DNA of 64,000 bases from Roseobacter insulae (GCF_019375555.1 NZ_JAHXDN010000003.1:310001-374000), one strand, 5' to 3'; shown: positions 42,234 to 52,587, counted from the first letter of the stretch. The notes: generated by a model from the sequence alone, not told the origin. Translations and numbers: made by a program.

Positions 42234-44654
42234 ATGCGTACCCATGCCCAGGCCGTTGTCATCGGAGGCGGCGTCATTGGCTGCTCCATCCTTTATCATC
42301 TCACCAAGATGGGGTGGCGCGATGTCATGTTGCTGGAGCGGGACGAACTGACATCGGGCTCCACCTGGCATGCGGCGGCCAATATTCACGGGCTGCATGA
42401 CAGCACCAACATCAGCCGCATTCAGCACTATACGATGAACCTCTATAACCGCCTGGAGGCTGAAACCGGCCAAAGCTGTGGCGTGTTTCAACCCGGCTCC
42501 CTCTATCTGGCGCAGACCGAGGCGCGGGAGCATCAGCTGCGGCTACAGGCGGCAAAAGCCAGATTATACGGCATGAATTTTCACGAGGTCGGTCGCGATG
42601 AGGCCGAGCGGCTGCATCCCCTGGTGAACTTCGATGGTATCCGCTGCATCATGTGGGAGCCTGACGGCGGCAATGTGGACCCGTCCGGGGTGACCAATGC
42701 CTATGCGGCGGGCGCGCGCCAGAACGGGGCGGAGGTCATTCGGTTCTGTCCGGTGACGGGCACGGAACAGCAGCCAGACGGCACGTGGATTGTGCGCACG
42801 CCAAAGGGCGACATCCGGACCGAGTGGGTGGTGAATGCCGCCGGGCTCTGGGGGCGCGAAGTGGCGGCGCTGGCGGGAATCGAGTTGCCGCTTCAGCCGA
42901 CCGAGCACCAGTATTTCGTGACCGAGACAATCGCCGAGATCGCCGCGATGGACCGGCGTCTGCCCTCCGTGGCGGATCGGGACGGGGAATACTACCTCAG
43001 GCAGGAAGGCAAGGGCCTGCTGGTGGGCGCCTATGAAAAGGACCTGCGGTTCTGGGCAGAGCACGGCACTCCGCAAGGTTTTGGTCATGAACTCTTTGCC
43101 GATGATCTCGAACGCATCGAAGATAACATGATGCGCGCCATTGACCGTGTGCCAGCCGTGGGTCAGGCCGGGATCAAGCGGGTGATCAATGGTCCGATGA
43201 TCTGGTCGCCGGACGCAAATGTGCTCTTTGGCCCGGTGCCGGAGGTGTCGAACTACTTCTGCTGCAACGGGATCATCCCCGGCTTTTCGCAATCGGGCGG
43301 TATGGGTCTGCTGGCGGCGGACTGGATCGTCACCGGTGAAACCCGATACGACATGTTCGCGTGGGACATAGCGCGCTTTGGCGCATGGGCAGACAAGGCT
43401 TTCACCAAAGCGCGGGTCGGGGATCAATATGCCAACCGCTTCAAAATTCACTTTCCCGGCGAAGAACGCGCGGCAGGCCGACCGATGCGCAGGCGCGGGG
43501 CCTATGACCTTCAGAAGGGCCTTGGTGCGGTCTTTGGCCTGAACTACGGATGGGAACATCCCCTGTGGTATGCCGACACGCCCGGGACCGAAGACACCGA
43601 CGGGTTTACACGTCAGAACTGGTGGGCACCGGTGGGACGCGAATGCCGAATGCTGCGCGACAACGCCGGCATCATCGATATTTCCAACTTCGCCAAGTAT
43701 CGCTGCACAGGTCCCGGTGCCGAAGCCTGGCTGAACGCGGTGTTCGCCAACACCATGCCCGGAACCGTGGGCCGCTCCTGCCTGACGCCGCTTATTGGCA
43801 AGCGAGGCGGGATTGCTGGCGATTTCACGGTAACCCGGCTTGCAGAAGACGACTTCTGGATCATCGGATCAGGCATGGCGGAGCGATACCACCAGCGGTT
43901 TTTCAAAGCGGTACCGCTGCCCGAAGGCACCGATTTTGTAAGCATGACGGAAGCCTATTGCGGGTTCAACGTGGCGGGGCCGAAGTCGCGCGAGATGCTG
44001 CAGCGGCTGACCAACGCGTCGCTTGCTACCGAAGATTTTGCCTTCATGCGGTCAAAGTGGATCGATCTGGCGGGCATCCGGGTGCTTGCGCTGCGGGTAT
44101 CCTTCACCGGCGATCTGGGATGGGAACTGCATTGCGCTGCCGAAGATCAGGCCCGGCTTCTCGAGGTCTTGCTGCAGGCGGGCCGGGCCTTTGAGGCCGG
44201 GCCGGTGGGGTCGCGTGCACTGATGAGCCTGCGGGTGGAGAAGGGCTATGGATCATGGAGCCGGGAATACAGCCCGGAGTACTGGCCGCAGGAAGTGGGG
44301 CTCGCGCGTCTGTGCAAAATGGACAAGAATTTTCTGAACAGGGAGGCGCTGGCGACCACCATCGCCAAGGAGGCGCGTGAACATCTGGTCTTGTTGGCCT
44401 TGGACAAGGATCAGACCGACGCCGCCAACGCGGATGCGACAGGTGGTGAGCCGATTTTCAGGGGTGGCAGGGGAATTGGCCGTGTAACCTCAGGTACTTA
44501 CGGCTACACGGTCGGTACGAGCCTCGCGCTGGGATTTGTAACCGGCGCAGAGGCGGGTGATGAAGTCGAGGTAATGGTTCTGGGCCAGCCACATAAGGCG
44601 ACAATCCTGCATGAGCCCCCCTTTGACCCCCGCGGGACGCGGTTGAGGGCGTGA
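42234..44654 (+). CDS. Dimethylglycine/sarcosine dehydrogenase-like FAD oxidoreductase (paralogue 2)
   Basis: An 806-residue protein with the same architecture as the gene at 38393: FAD domain (AVVIGGGVIGCSILYHLTKM, LTSGSTWHAAA with the probable covalent His) and C-terminal GcvT-like domains (NVAGPKSREMLQRL and FTGDLGWELHC). The two proteins are clearly paralogous but differ throughout, so the duplication is not recent. The ATG at 42234 begins the conserved domain; the frame is open upstream to 42123 without support. It points away from paralogue 1 and the Rrf2 pair. Confidence 0.87.
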   Translation: MRTHAQAVVIGGGVIGCSILYHLTKMGWRDVMLLERDELTSGSTWHAAANIHGLHDSTNISRIQHYTMNLYNRLEAETGQSCGVFQPGSLYLAQTEAREHQLRLQAAKARLYGMNFHEVGRDEAERLHPLVNFDGIRCIMWEPDGGNVDPSGVTNAYAAGARQNGAEVIRFCPVTGTEQQPDGTWIVRTPKGDIRTEWVVNAAGLWGREVAALAGIELPLQPTEHQYFVTETIAEIAAMDRRLPSVADRDGEYYLRQEGKGLLVGAYEKDLRFWAEHGTPQGFGHELFADDLERIEDNMMRAIDRVPAVGQAGIKRVINGPMIWSPDANVLFGPVPEVSNYFCCNGIIPGFSQSGGMGLLAADWIVTGETRYDMFAWDIARFGAWADKAFTKARVGDQYANRFKIHFPGEERAAGRPMRRRGAYDLQKGLGAVFGLNYGWEHPLWYADTPGTEDTDGFTRQNWWAPVGRECRMLRDNAGIIDISNFAKYRCTGPGAEAWLNAVFANTMPGTVGRSCLTPLIGKRGGIAGDFTVTRLAEDDFWIIGSGMAERYHQRFFKAVPLPEGTDFVSMTEAYCGFNVAGPKSREMLQRLTNASLATEDFAFMRSKWIDLAGIRVLALRVSFTGDLGWELHCAAEDQARLLEVLLQAGRAFEAGPVGSRALMSLRVEKGYGSWSREYSPEYWPQEVGLARLCKMDKNFLNREALATTIAKEAREHLVLLALDKDQTDAANADATGGEPIFRGGRGIGRVTSGTYGYTVGTSLALGFVTGAEAGDEVEVMVLGQPHKATILHEPPFDPRGTRLRA

Positions 44655-46249
44655 TCCCGACGCGGGTCAGGCGACCATTTTGCGGCCAGGGTCGAGGTGC
44701 CGCGACATCGATGAAGAGCGGCCATCAACGCGCACCTGCTGTAACCACAGGTCATCCGGACCGACGACTCCGTGCTATCTGCGGTCTTGTTTCATCAGTC
44801 CATGAAGGGCACGCCTTCAACCGAGGCTTGCATAGGGCGGGAAACGGCGGCAGCGAGTTGCCTGCGAGGCCCGGGCGCCGATCTGCGCCCGCGACAGGGG
44901 CCATCGCGATCACAGCAACCAAGCGCCGTATCCCATTAACAAGGCCCCGCCGATTGCTTTCATCAGCACAATCCATTGAAACGCGATCAAACCGGGAGCC
45001 CACTTGCCCTGATCCATTGCGAGACAAAAACCGTGCGCGATCCACATGAGCCGGGCTTGAAGAAACGCAGCGGCGAAAGAGGCCCCGACGCCATATCCTG
45101 CAAGAACTCCGAACGCCCCATAGTCGAACACAAATCCTGCAGCGGTGCCGAGGCGCCGCACGACCCCCGATAGATCGAGAGCGTCGCGGCACTGGGCACC
45201 AGATTATCCGACAACCCCCACAGAGCCCGCAGCGAGACGGACTTGAGGCCATCGGCGAACCGGATGAAGACCATCGCGGATTGGCGACGACCCACACCCC
45301 GGCCTCGATGTCTGACGCGCGAACGGTTGCCTGTGATTGGTACGAGAAACCGGAGACGGAAGTGTCCGGGCGCGGGCGGCCGCCGTTGCTGGTGAGCTCG
45401 CCTGCACCTGATCTGACACATCGATCATCACGACCTGTCCGGTCCGGTCGTCCATCGTCAGATCTTCTGTCGCGCCAGGTTGATCATTGGGATGGCTGCC
45501 CGCGGCCAGGCTTTCCGGCGTGTTCAGATAGTGGTTCGGGGTGTTGAACCTGGTCCCATTTATGCTTCTGTATGAGGATCGCGGTTGATGCTAAATGGCC
45601 GTCGTTGGTTTTGGCGGACGACGACAGGATGGAGCACAGCCTGATGATGGAAGCCGGCGACCGGTCGGCTGTCGCCCATTGGGCTTTCAGGATCGGGTTT
45701 CGTCACATCATCCCTACGCGGCAGGAATGTCAGGATCGGGTGCGTCAGGCCGAAGAAAGAGAGATCTTGGACCAGCCCCGCTTGGGCAGTTGACGTCAGT
45801 GCCAGGGCCGAGAATATAGTCGTTGCGATCGTCATGCGCGTTTCAGGGTTACCTTGAGAGTTTTTCGACTATGGGCGCATGGGGCGTGTCGGTCGGAAAA
45901 CCATCGGCTTGCTGCCGGTCCTTGCCACGCACCCGCTGCAAGCACCGGGGTGCTACAGGCATCCGGGGCCGAGGTCGCAATGTGGCCTTTCCGAAACGCG
46001 CATAAGGGGTGCGTTGCCGCAAGATGAGGTGTCGCCTATGCGGGGATGCGCGTGACTGGCGCGACCTGTTACGCCCGTCGTGATGAACCTGAGCCGATCT
46101 GTCGAATGACTATTGCAGCTGCGCCTTAAGTCGGCTTCAAGCCATAGCCAGATGTGCAGGCTCTCCGAAGGCGCAACCCCGCCGTTTTCAGGCCTGCCGA
46201 AACCGCCGCTGCCATCAGCATTCCGTCTTCTGTCCGGAGGGATTTCCAC
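44655..46249. other. Gene-poor interval with decayed coding sequence
   Basis: This interval of about 1.6 kb has no intact gene that I can support. On the minus strand a frame at 45560-45835 opens with a possible signal peptide (MTIATTIFSALALTSTAQA) and then loses coding character. Protein-like stretches continue in other frames (VVMIDVSDQVQ near 45440, VSGFSYQSQATVRASDIEAG near 45340, FIRFADGLKSVSLRALWG near 45250), ending with the membrane-like fragment at 44910-45203. Successive frame changes suggest a frameshifted remnant of one or more genes. The remaining plus-strand frames show no support. Confidence 0.4.
44910..45203 (-). pseudogene. Membrane-protein fragment, possibly a gene remnant
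   Basis: An open frame of about 97 codons with two to three hydrophobic segments (YGVGASFAAAFLQARLMWIA and WIVLMKAIGGALLMGYGAWL) and glycine-rich helices, ending in a normal stop. It has no ATG; a GTG at 45161 would give 83 residues. It reads like the C-terminus of a small membrane protein whose 5' part is in other frames upstream. It could also be a short intact gene. I do not recognise the family. Confidence 0.35.
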
Positions 46250-46723
46250 ATGAAAACCGAGATCACGTTTACCCGGCTGCCCCGGATTCGCCCGGATGAA
46301 ATTATCGCCCATATGAATGATCCGCGGGTTGCCGAGCATATGCCGCTCCTCACAGTCACATGGGACCGGGCCGCCGTCGCAAAATTTGTCGTCGGCAAGG
46401 AAAGAAACTGGCGCCGCGACGGGCTTGGTCACTGGGCGTTCCTGTCGAATGGCCAGTATGTCGGGTGGGGCGGGTTCCAGAAGGAAGGTGATGAATGGGA
46501 CTATGGTTTGGTGCTGAGACCGGATGCGTTTGGACTTGGCCGACAAATCTCGCGGAAGGCTATCGCGTTTGCCGTCGCGGATGCGCGCATCCCGTTTGTC
46601 ACCTTTCTGCTGCCGCCATCACGAAAGAACTTAGGCGCTCTGGATCGTCTCGGAGCGAAATTCGTCGGCGAAGTTGACTATGACGGAACGCCATTCTTGA
46701 AGTTTCGCCTCGATACCGAGTGA
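46250..46723 (+). CDS. GNAT-family N-acetyltransferase
   Basis: A 157-residue acetyltransferase of the RimJ/RimL-like group. The conserved parts are MNDPRVAEHMPLLT, HWAFLSNGQYVGWGGFQKEG and DYGLVLRPDAFGLGRQI (acetyl-CoA site). GGAGG lies eight bases before the ATG. It stands alone between the gene-poor interval and the ABC transporter operon. The acceptor is unknown. Confidence 0.82.
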   Translation: MKTEITFTRLPRIRPDEIIAHMNDPRVAEHMPLLTVTWDRAAVAKFVVGKERNWRRDGLGHWAFLSNGQYVGWGGFQKEGDEWDYGLVLRPDAFGLGRQISRKAIAFAVADARIPFVTFLLPPSRKNLGALDRLGAKFVGEVDYDGTPFLKFRLDTE

Positions 46724-47000
46724 GGGTGCCAATCGTCCGGAATGGCGTTCATCGGCGGTTTGTCTCCACCTCCGCATTCGACAGGCCCTTGGGCTGGCGT
46801 TGATCGCTCGGGGGCTGTCCGGCCCTTTTGTTCTGTGGTCATCGCGCTCCGAGACTGGAAACGCGCACCGGGTCAGGCGCCGGTCCCGGGCCGAAGTTGA
46901 GTGATGAAGGCATCGCGGGCGTCAGGCTCAGGCCACGTTGACAAGAAGCATCCGCGCACCGGACTGTGATGTGAAGATCAGCGCCGCCCATAGGCCACTG

Positions 47001-47636
47001 TCAAAGCTGGCCTGCAAAACATGCGGCGGCGCGCACGCCGTCGATAAGGCGGATTGGGCCGGCCCTTGCCGCCTCCTGCACAATATCAACCATGCCGCCG
47101 CAGCCGAGGACAACAGATTGCACGTTGTCTTCCCGAACCGCTGTCTGAACCTCGGCGATCACCTGATCCGAGGCCGATTTTGACTGCTCTTCCAGCGCCA
47201 GCACAGGGATGCCGCTGGCACGCACGTTCACAAGGTGCCGGTCGAGACCATAGCGGATGATGTTTGCCCGCAGTATGGGCACCGAGACATCAAGGGTTGT
47301 GACAACAGAGAAGCGTTCTCCGGTCAGCGCCGCAAAGTGATAGGCGGCCTGACCGATGCCGACGACCGGGCAATCTGCAATTTTGTGGGCTGCATCGAGG
47401 GCGGTGTCATCAAAACATCCGATGATGATCGCAGATGCGCCGCGATCCGACGCTTCGGCCACGAGCTTCAGCAGCGGTGCCGCGGCCAGCCGCCCGTCCG
47501 CCTCACCCTGGATGGCGGGCGGTCCGTCATGAGAGGTCCATCCCTCGAACTGTGCGTCGGGGGCCGCGTCGCGCGCGGTGCGCAGCATCGCCTGGGTCAT
47601 CGAGGCGGTGCTGTTGGGATTGATCAGGACAATCAT
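47001..47636 (-). CDS. Asp/Glu/hydantoin racemase
   Basis: A 211-residue cofactor-independent racemase. The two catalytic cysteines are seen in AIIIGCFDDTALDAA and SVVLGCGGMVDI; the N-terminus LINPNSTASMT is typical of hydantoin racemases. It forms the last gene of the ABC transporter operon, and its start overlaps the permease stop. This suggests the transported compound, or a product of it, is an amino acid, hydantoin or similar that needs stereochemical inversion. The exact substrate is unknown. Confidence 0.87.
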   Translation of the reverse strand: MIVLINPNSTASMTQAMLRTARDAAPDAQFEGWTSHDGPPAIQGEADGRLAAAPLLKLVAEASDRGASAIIIGCFDDTALDAAHKIADCPVVGIGQAAYHFAALTGERFSVVTTLDVSVPILRANIIRYGLDRHLVNVRASGIPVLALEEQSKSASDQVIAEVQTAVREDNVQSVVLGCGGMVDIVQEAARAGPIRLIDGVRAAACFAGQL

Positions 47637-48472
47637 ACCATGCCCTTGCCCGCGTCCGATCCGGCGCGGGCCTTGCGTCGCGCGCTGAGAAGCGCAAGGC
47701 ACAGGAACAGTCCGATCATCAGGAGCGAAAACACCGTTGTCAGGGTGCCCAGGGCGTAGAGCACGGGCGTCGTGACATTGGTGGTCATGCCGAAGATTTC
47801 GAGCGGCAACGTGTTGTAGCTGCCTGAGGTCAGCAAGGTCCGTGCAAACTCGTCATAGCTGAGGGTGAAGCCAAAAAGCGCCACCCCGATCAGCGAGGGC
47901 CCGATGATCGGCAGCACCACGTGGCGCAATGTCTGCCAGGACGAGGCGCCGAGGTCCCGGGCGGCTTCCTCGTAGCTCTTGTCGAAGCGGTTGAAGACCG
48001 CGAACATGATCAGAAGGCCGAAGGGCAGGGTCCAGGTGAGTTGTGCGCCAAAGCCGGATGTGGACCAGTGCACCTCAAACCCCGATTGCGAAAAGATCAG
48101 CCCGACACCCAGCGAGATCAGGATCGAGGGGATCACCAGCGAGGTGATAATCAGGTAGAACAGCAGGCCGGAGCCGCGAAACTTCTTGCGAAAGGCCAGC
48201 CCGCCCATCACCGAAAACACAACCGTAGTCACCATGACCATCAGCCCCAGCGCGAAGCTGCGGCGAAAGCTGCCCCAGATATCACCCACGGCCTGCTGTT
48301 CGAACAGGTCCCGGAACCAGTGCAGGGAGGTGCCGCGCATCGGGAAGGTCAAGCCGCCGCCGGGCCCTTGGAACGACAGGATCGCAATGGTGATCGTGGG
48401 CCCGTAGAGGAACAGCAGGAACAGCGCGAAGAAGGTGGCGAGAATGTAGAAGGATCTGGGACGCGGTTCCAT
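47633..48472 (-). CDS. ABC transporter permease (PotC-like)
   Basis: A 279-residue inner-membrane permease with six helices. The EAA loop that contacts the ATPase is SYEEAARDLGASSWQTLRHV followed by VLPIIGP. It belongs to the putrescine/spermidine/2-aminoethylphosphonate group of importers. It directly follows the other permease with no gap and overlaps the racemase gene. Confidence 0.9.
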   Translation of the reverse strand: MEPRPRSFYILATFFALFLLFLYGPTITIAILSFQGPGGGLTFPMRGTSLHWFRDLFEQQAVGDIWGSFRRSFALGLMVMVTTVVFSVMGGLAFRKKFRGSGLLFYLIITSLVIPSILISLGVGLIFSQSGFEVHWSTSGFGAQLTWTLPFGLLIMFAVFNRFDKSYEEAARDLGASSWQTLRHVVLPIIGPSLIGVALFGFTLSYDEFARTLLTSGSYNTLPLEIFGMTTNVTTPVLYALGTLTTVFSLLMIGLFLCLALLSARRKARAGSDAGKGMV

Positions 48473-49363
48473 TTACAGCTCCTTCCTTATGTCGACGAAG
48501 CGCAGCAGGATGCCGATCACGATCAGCACCGTCAGCAACAGCACCACGGCCGTGGCCGAGGCGGAGGGATAGGCCAGCAGCGCGATATCGTTCGAGATGA
48601 GCCGCCCGACGTTGGCGGACTGGCTGCCGGACATGAACCGGACGGTGATGAAATCGCCCATCACGAGGGTGACCACGAAGATGGTGCCGATCATGATGCC
48701 GGGCTTGGTCAGCGGAATGATCACGTTCCACAGGATCTGTGCGCCTGACGCGCCCGCATCCCGCGCCGCCTCGATCAGCGATTTGTCGATCCGCATCATT
48801 GTGTTGAAGATCGGCACCACCATAAAGAGCGTGTAGAGATGCACGAAGGCGAGGATCACCGCGAAGTCGCTGAACAGCAGCCATTCGAGCGGTGCATCGA
48901 TGACGCCCCACGAGATCAGCGTGGAATTGGCGATACCATTGCGCCCCAGAAACGGGATCCACGAGATCATGCGGATGATGTTCGAGGTCCAGAAGGGGAT
49001 GGTGCACAGCAGAAAGAGCACGATCTGCCAGGTCAGGCTGCGCACGTGAAAGGCGAGGAAATAGGCGACGGTAAAGCCGATGCCAAGCGTGAATGCCCAT
49101 GTGATCGCCGCGTATTTGAACGTGTTGAGGAACACCCGGTACGTGACGTTTGAGCCGAAGAGGAATTCGTAGTTTTCCCAGACGAAGGCGGGGACAATCG
49201 AGAATTCGGTGGCTTGCCAGAAACTGACGATCACGATCATGATAATCGGCAGGACAAGGAAGAACATCAGCACCGCCATGATGGGCAGCGCCATCAGCCA
49301 TCCGACAAAGGTATTGTTCTTCAGCACGTTGGGACTTTCCGGGGCAGGGTGGGACGGGCACAT
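48473..49363 (-). CDS. ABC transporter permease (PotB-like)
   Basis: A 296-residue permease with six helices and the EAA loop SLIEAARDAGASGAQILWNV. A second start, GTG at 49327, has GGAAAG seven bases ahead and would remove a non-conserved 12-residue leader; it may be the real one. It pairs with the PotC-like permease to form the channel of the importer. Confidence 0.88.
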   Translation of the reverse strand: MCPSHPAPESPNVLKNNTFVGWLMALPIMAVLMFFLVLPIIMIVIVSFWQATEFSIVPAFVWENYEFLFGSNVTYRVFLNTFKYAAITWAFTLGIGFTVAYFLAFHVRSLTWQIVLFLLCTIPFWTSNIIRMISWIPFLGRNGIANSTLISWGVIDAPLEWLLFSDFAVILAFVHLYTLFMVVPIFNTMMRIDKSLIEAARDAGASGAQILWNVIIPLTKPGIMIGTIFVVTLVMGDFITVRFMSGSQSANVGRLISNDIALLAYPSASATAVVLLLTVLIVIGILLRFVDIRKEL

Positions 49364-49384
49364 CCGCGCCCATCCCAGTTGGTG

Positions 49385-50644
49385 TCAGGCCGCGATGAAC
49401 TCGTTCCACTTGCGGACCATGTACTGGTTCTCGTCCATCACCGCGTTCCAGCAGGCCACGGCCCCCATGCGGTCCTGGAAGGAGCCGCCGTCGCGGGTTT
49501 CGCCTGCCTGCGCCAGCGGATCGCCGAAGGGTGAGGTGATCGTATCCGTGGCCTCCTTGCCTTCGAACCAGTAGCCCCACTCGTTCTCGGACATGAAGTT
49601 CTTGGAGGTTTCCGGCACGGCCGAATAGTAGCCCTGACGCATCAGGAAGCCGCCGACCCATCCGTCGAGATACCAGTTGATGTATTCATAGGCCGCGTCC
49701 CGCTCCAGCCCGGTCAGCGCCGCGGACAGGCCAATGCCGCCACCCCATGATCGGTACCCTTCTTCCAGCGGCTGGTAGACGCAAGGCACGCCCTTCGACT
49801 TCACCGCCGTGATCGCGGGTGACCACATCGACTGGATCACCACCTCGCCGGAGGCCATCAGGTTCACGCTCTCGTCGAAGGACTTCCAGAAGGCGCGGAA
49901 CTGGCCGTTCTTCTTGGCCTCTGTAAAGATCGCCATGGTCAGGTCGATCTCTTCGCGGGTCATATTGCCCTTGTCGGGGTATTTGTACTCGCCCATCGAC
50001 TCGACGACCATCGCCATGTCCATGATGCCGATGGAGGAGATATCGAGGATCGACGCCTTGCCCTTGAACTCGGGGTTCAGCAGTTCGGACCAGTTGTTGA
50101 TCGGCCGCCCGATCAGATCGGGGCGGATGCCCAGCGTGTCGGCGTTGTAGATCGTCGGGATCAGCGTCATCCAGCCGCTTTCATTGTCGACGAAATCCTT
50201 ACCATCCGGACCGGAGGTAAAGCCGACCGTATGCGGCGCGGTGCCCTGGGCGATGGTGCTTTCGGGGGTCAGTTTGCCATTGCGGAAGATGCCCACGATC
50301 TTGTCGTAATTCTTGATCTTGGAGGTATCCATCGCCTGCAGGTTGCCGGTGGGCCAGACCTTCTTGCAGATCCAGTACTCGATGTCGGCGATGTCGAAAC
50401 TGTTGGGTTGCGTCGCCGCGCGCTGGGTCACGCTGTCGCTGTCGAGCGCCGTCATTTCCAGCGTGAATCCAAGGTCTTCCTTCACCTTCTGGGCGACCTC
50501 GTTGAGGTTTGACACCCCGGTGCCGAACTGGCGCAGGGTCACATCCTTGATGTTCTGCGCCCAGATCATCGGGGCGCCGAGGGTGCTGCCGGCGGCGAAG
50601 GCTGCGCCGCCCTTGAGCACGTTGCGTCGTGAGATTTTGGTCAT
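49385..50644 (-). CDS. ABC transporter periplasmic binding protein (PotD/PotF-like)
   Basis: A 419-residue binding protein with a twin-arginine signal (SRRNVLKGGAAFAAGS, cleaved near IWAQ). The body has the PotD-type extracellular solute-binding fold, e.g. FDIADIEYWICKKVWP and GMTLIP-like segments, INNWSELLNPEFKGKASILD. It is longer than PotD (about 350). The ligand is probably a polyamine-like or small cationic compound, but the racemase in the operon leaves other N-compounds open. Confidence 0.87.
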   Translation of the reverse strand: MTKISRRNVLKGGAAFAAGSTLGAPMIWAQNIKDVTLRQFGTGVSNLNEVAQKVKEDLGFTLEMTALDSDSVTQRAATQPNSFDIADIEYWICKKVWPTGNLQAMDTSKIKNYDKIVGIFRNGKLTPESTIAQGTAPHTVGFTSGPDGKDFVDNESGWMTLIPTIYNADTLGIRPDLIGRPINNWSELLNPEFKGKASILDISSIGIMDMAMVVESMGEYKYPDKGNMTREEIDLTMAIFTEAKKNGQFRAFWKSFDESVNLMASGEVVIQSMWSPAITAVKSKGVPCVYQPLEEGYRSWGGGIGLSAALTGLERDAAYEYINWYLDGWVGGFLMRQGYYSAVPETSKNFMSENEWGYWFEGKEATDTITSPFGDPLAQAGETRDGGSFQDRMGAVACWNAVMDENQYMVRKWNEFIAA

Positions 50645-50669
50645 ATGTCTTCTCCTTGTCGGGTGTGGT

Positions 50670-51656
50670 CTAGGCCGTGAGCTTATGCAGATTTGCGGGA
50701 TCCCAGATCAGACCGACCTGATCGCCTGGGTTGAGTGGGTTGTCGAAAAAATCGCCTTCGGGAACCAATGCGCTGACCTCCTGGTCGCCCGCGATCATGG
50801 CGGAAACCGAGACATGCGCGCCTTGATACTCCACGCCGAGGATGTTGCCCTGCATCGCGCCCGCATCCGGGGCCGCGATGCCGATGGCGTCGCTGCGGAT
50901 GGCAAAATGCCCGTCGGGCAGGGCAATCACGTTATGTCCGCCGATGAATTGCGCGACGAAGGCGGTGGTCGGGGCGTTGAAGACCTCGCGCGCGGTTCCG
51001 GCCTGTTCAATCACCGCATCGTTCATCACGACAATCTCGTCGGCGAGCGCCAGCGCCTCGTCCTGCCCGTGGGTAACATGAATGAAACTGATGCCGAGTT
51101 CGCGTTGCAGTTTGCGCAACTCACCCCGCATCCGGATGCGCAGAAAGGGATCAAGGGCAGAGAGCGGTTCATCCAGCAGCAATACCTGCGGCCGGGTGAT
51201 CAGCGCGCGGGCCAGGGCTACCCGTTGTTGCTGCCCGCCGGACAGCTGGTCGGGCAGCCGGTCGCTCAGGACGCTGAGATCAACCAGTTCCAGCATCTCG
51301 CCAGCCTTCGCCAGTCGCTCCCGTTTGTCGACGCCACGCATCTTCAGGCTGAATGCCACGTTCTCGGCCACGCTGAGATGCGGAAACAACGCGTAGTTCT
51401 GAAACATCATCGCCGTGCCGCGTTTGGCTGGGGGCAGTTCCGAGATGTCAGCCCCGCCGAGCAGGATCGTCCCGTCCGAGACGATTTCATGCCCGGCGAT
51501 CATGCGCAGCGTCGAGGATTTGCCACATCCCGACGGACCCAGCAGACACGCATACCCGCCGGGCCGGAACTTGTGGCTGATGGCATCGACCGCCACCGTC
51601 GCGCCGTAGCGTTTGGTCACGGACACCAATTCCAGTTCCTTGATCTGTGCTGTCAT
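50670..51656 (-). CDS. ABC transporter ATP-binding protein (PotA-like)
   Basis: A 328-residue ATPase. Walker A is [10 protein letters not shown], the signature is [15 protein letters not shown], Walker B is [12 protein letters not shown] and the switch is [12 protein letters not shown]-terminal TOBE-type domain follows after about residue 235. The start at 51656 has GGGGGA ahead; the frame is open for 112 codons upstream but without a domain match. It is the first gene of the importer operon. Confidence 0.9.
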   Translation of the reverse strand: MTAQIKELELVSVTKRYGATVAVDAISHKFRPGGYACLLGPSGCGKSSTLRMIAGHEIVSDGTILLGGADISELPPAKRGTAMMFQNYALFPHLSVAENVAFSLKMRGVDKRERLAKAGEMLELVDLSVLSDRLPDQLSGGQQQRVALARALITRPQVLLLDEPLSALDPFLRIRMRGELRKLQRELGISFIHVTHGQDEALALADEIVVMNDAVIEQAGTAREVFNAPTTAFVAQFIGGHNVIALPDGHFAIRSDAIGIAAPDAGAMQGNILGVEYQGAHVSVSAMIAGDQEVSALVPEGDFFDNPLNPGDQVGLIWDPANLHKLTA

Positions 51657-51798
51657 AAATCCCCCGGTGCGGTTGATGCAGTGAAGTCTCCTGGCGCGCC
51701 GCAAGGCAATTTCGGCTATGCGATTTTCCCCCACGCTGCCTGCGGCTGCTGAAATCTTTTGCGCTTTGATCTCTCTGTGATTAAAAATTGAACACAAA

Positions 51799-51810
51799 AT
51801 TGTATACAAT
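51799..51810. promoter_or_regulatory. Perfect 12-bp palindrome, probable GntR operator
   Basis: ATTGTATACAAT is a perfect palindrome 79 bases before the GntR start and 143 bases before the ABC ATPase start, between the two divergent units. FadR/FCD-type GntR regulators often bind sites with a TTGTATACAA core. It is therefore a good candidate for control of both genes. Confidence 0.6.
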
Positions 51811-51888
51811 ACAAGTTTCCGTTGGATACGCATGAAAGGCTTGAGGCGCGCAAACCGCTCTGCCATGTGGGAATGACGAGGAAGCATT

Positions 51889-52587
51889 ATGAGCCGCAGC
51901 ACAGTCACACCGCAGTCCCAACCCGCGACCAGCGACAGCATCGCGCGGGCGCTGTCTCTGGCCATCCATGAACATCGTATCGCGCCGGGCACGAAGCTGG
52001 GTGAGGATGAACTGGCAGAGATCTACGGGGTGTCGCGGACGGTGGTGCGGGCGGCGCTGCAGGGGCTTTCACATGTCAAGCTGATCGACATCAGGCGCAA
52101 CAAGGGGGCGAGCGTCGCCTCTCCCTCCCTGACCGAAGCGCATGAGGTTTTCGAAGCCCGGGAACTGTTGGAACCCCGGACGGCCCGCAGTGCCGCGGCA
52201 CGCGCCACGCCGGAGGATATCGCCTTGCTGGAACGTCATATTGCGGATGAACATGCCGCGCTGGAGGCCGCCGACCCCGGGCGGGCGCTGTATCTGTCGG
52301 GGCTCTTTCACAACGAAATTGCCCGGATCGCCGATCAGGCCACGATTGCGGGTTTCATCGAAACCCTCGTGGCGCGGTCGTCCCTGATCATCGCGCTCTA
52401 CTGGCGGCGGGAAAGCGCCTTGTGTGAAAAACACGCGCATCACGCATTGGTGCGCGCCTTGGCTGAGGGTGACGCTACGCAAGCCGAAGACCTGATGCGG
52501 AGCCATCTTGTTGACCTGCATTCCGCCCTCGACCTGCGGGAAAGGAATGCACGTGCCCCGTCGCTGAAAGAGGCCTTGTCGCAATGA
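51889..52587 (+). CDS. GntR-family regulator (FCD type)
   Basis: A 232-residue regulator. Residues about 17-80 form the GntR winged helix ([20 protein letters not shown] followed by [12 protein letters not shown]). The C-terminal FCD ligand domain is helical with metal-site residues such as FHNEIAR and HHALVRAL. It is divergent from the ABC/racemase operon and probably represses it in the absence of ligand. Its stop overlaps the next gene in ATGA. Confidence 0.9.
   Translation: MSRSTVTPQSQPATSDSIARALSLAIHEHRIAPGTKLGEDELAEIYGVSRTVVRAALQGLSHVKLIDIRRNKGASVASPSLTEAHEVFEARELLEPRTARSAAARATPEDIALLERHIADEHAALEAADPGRALYLSGLFHNEIARIADQATIAGFIETLVARSSLIIALYWRRESALCEKHAHHALVRALAEGDATQAEDLMRSHLVDLHSALDLRERNARAPSLKEALSQ

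Noticed and set aside
48282-49661. Minus-strand frame of 459 codons across both permease genes in another frame
   Set aside because: The permeases and binding protein are well supported in their own frames; this frame has no membrane pattern.
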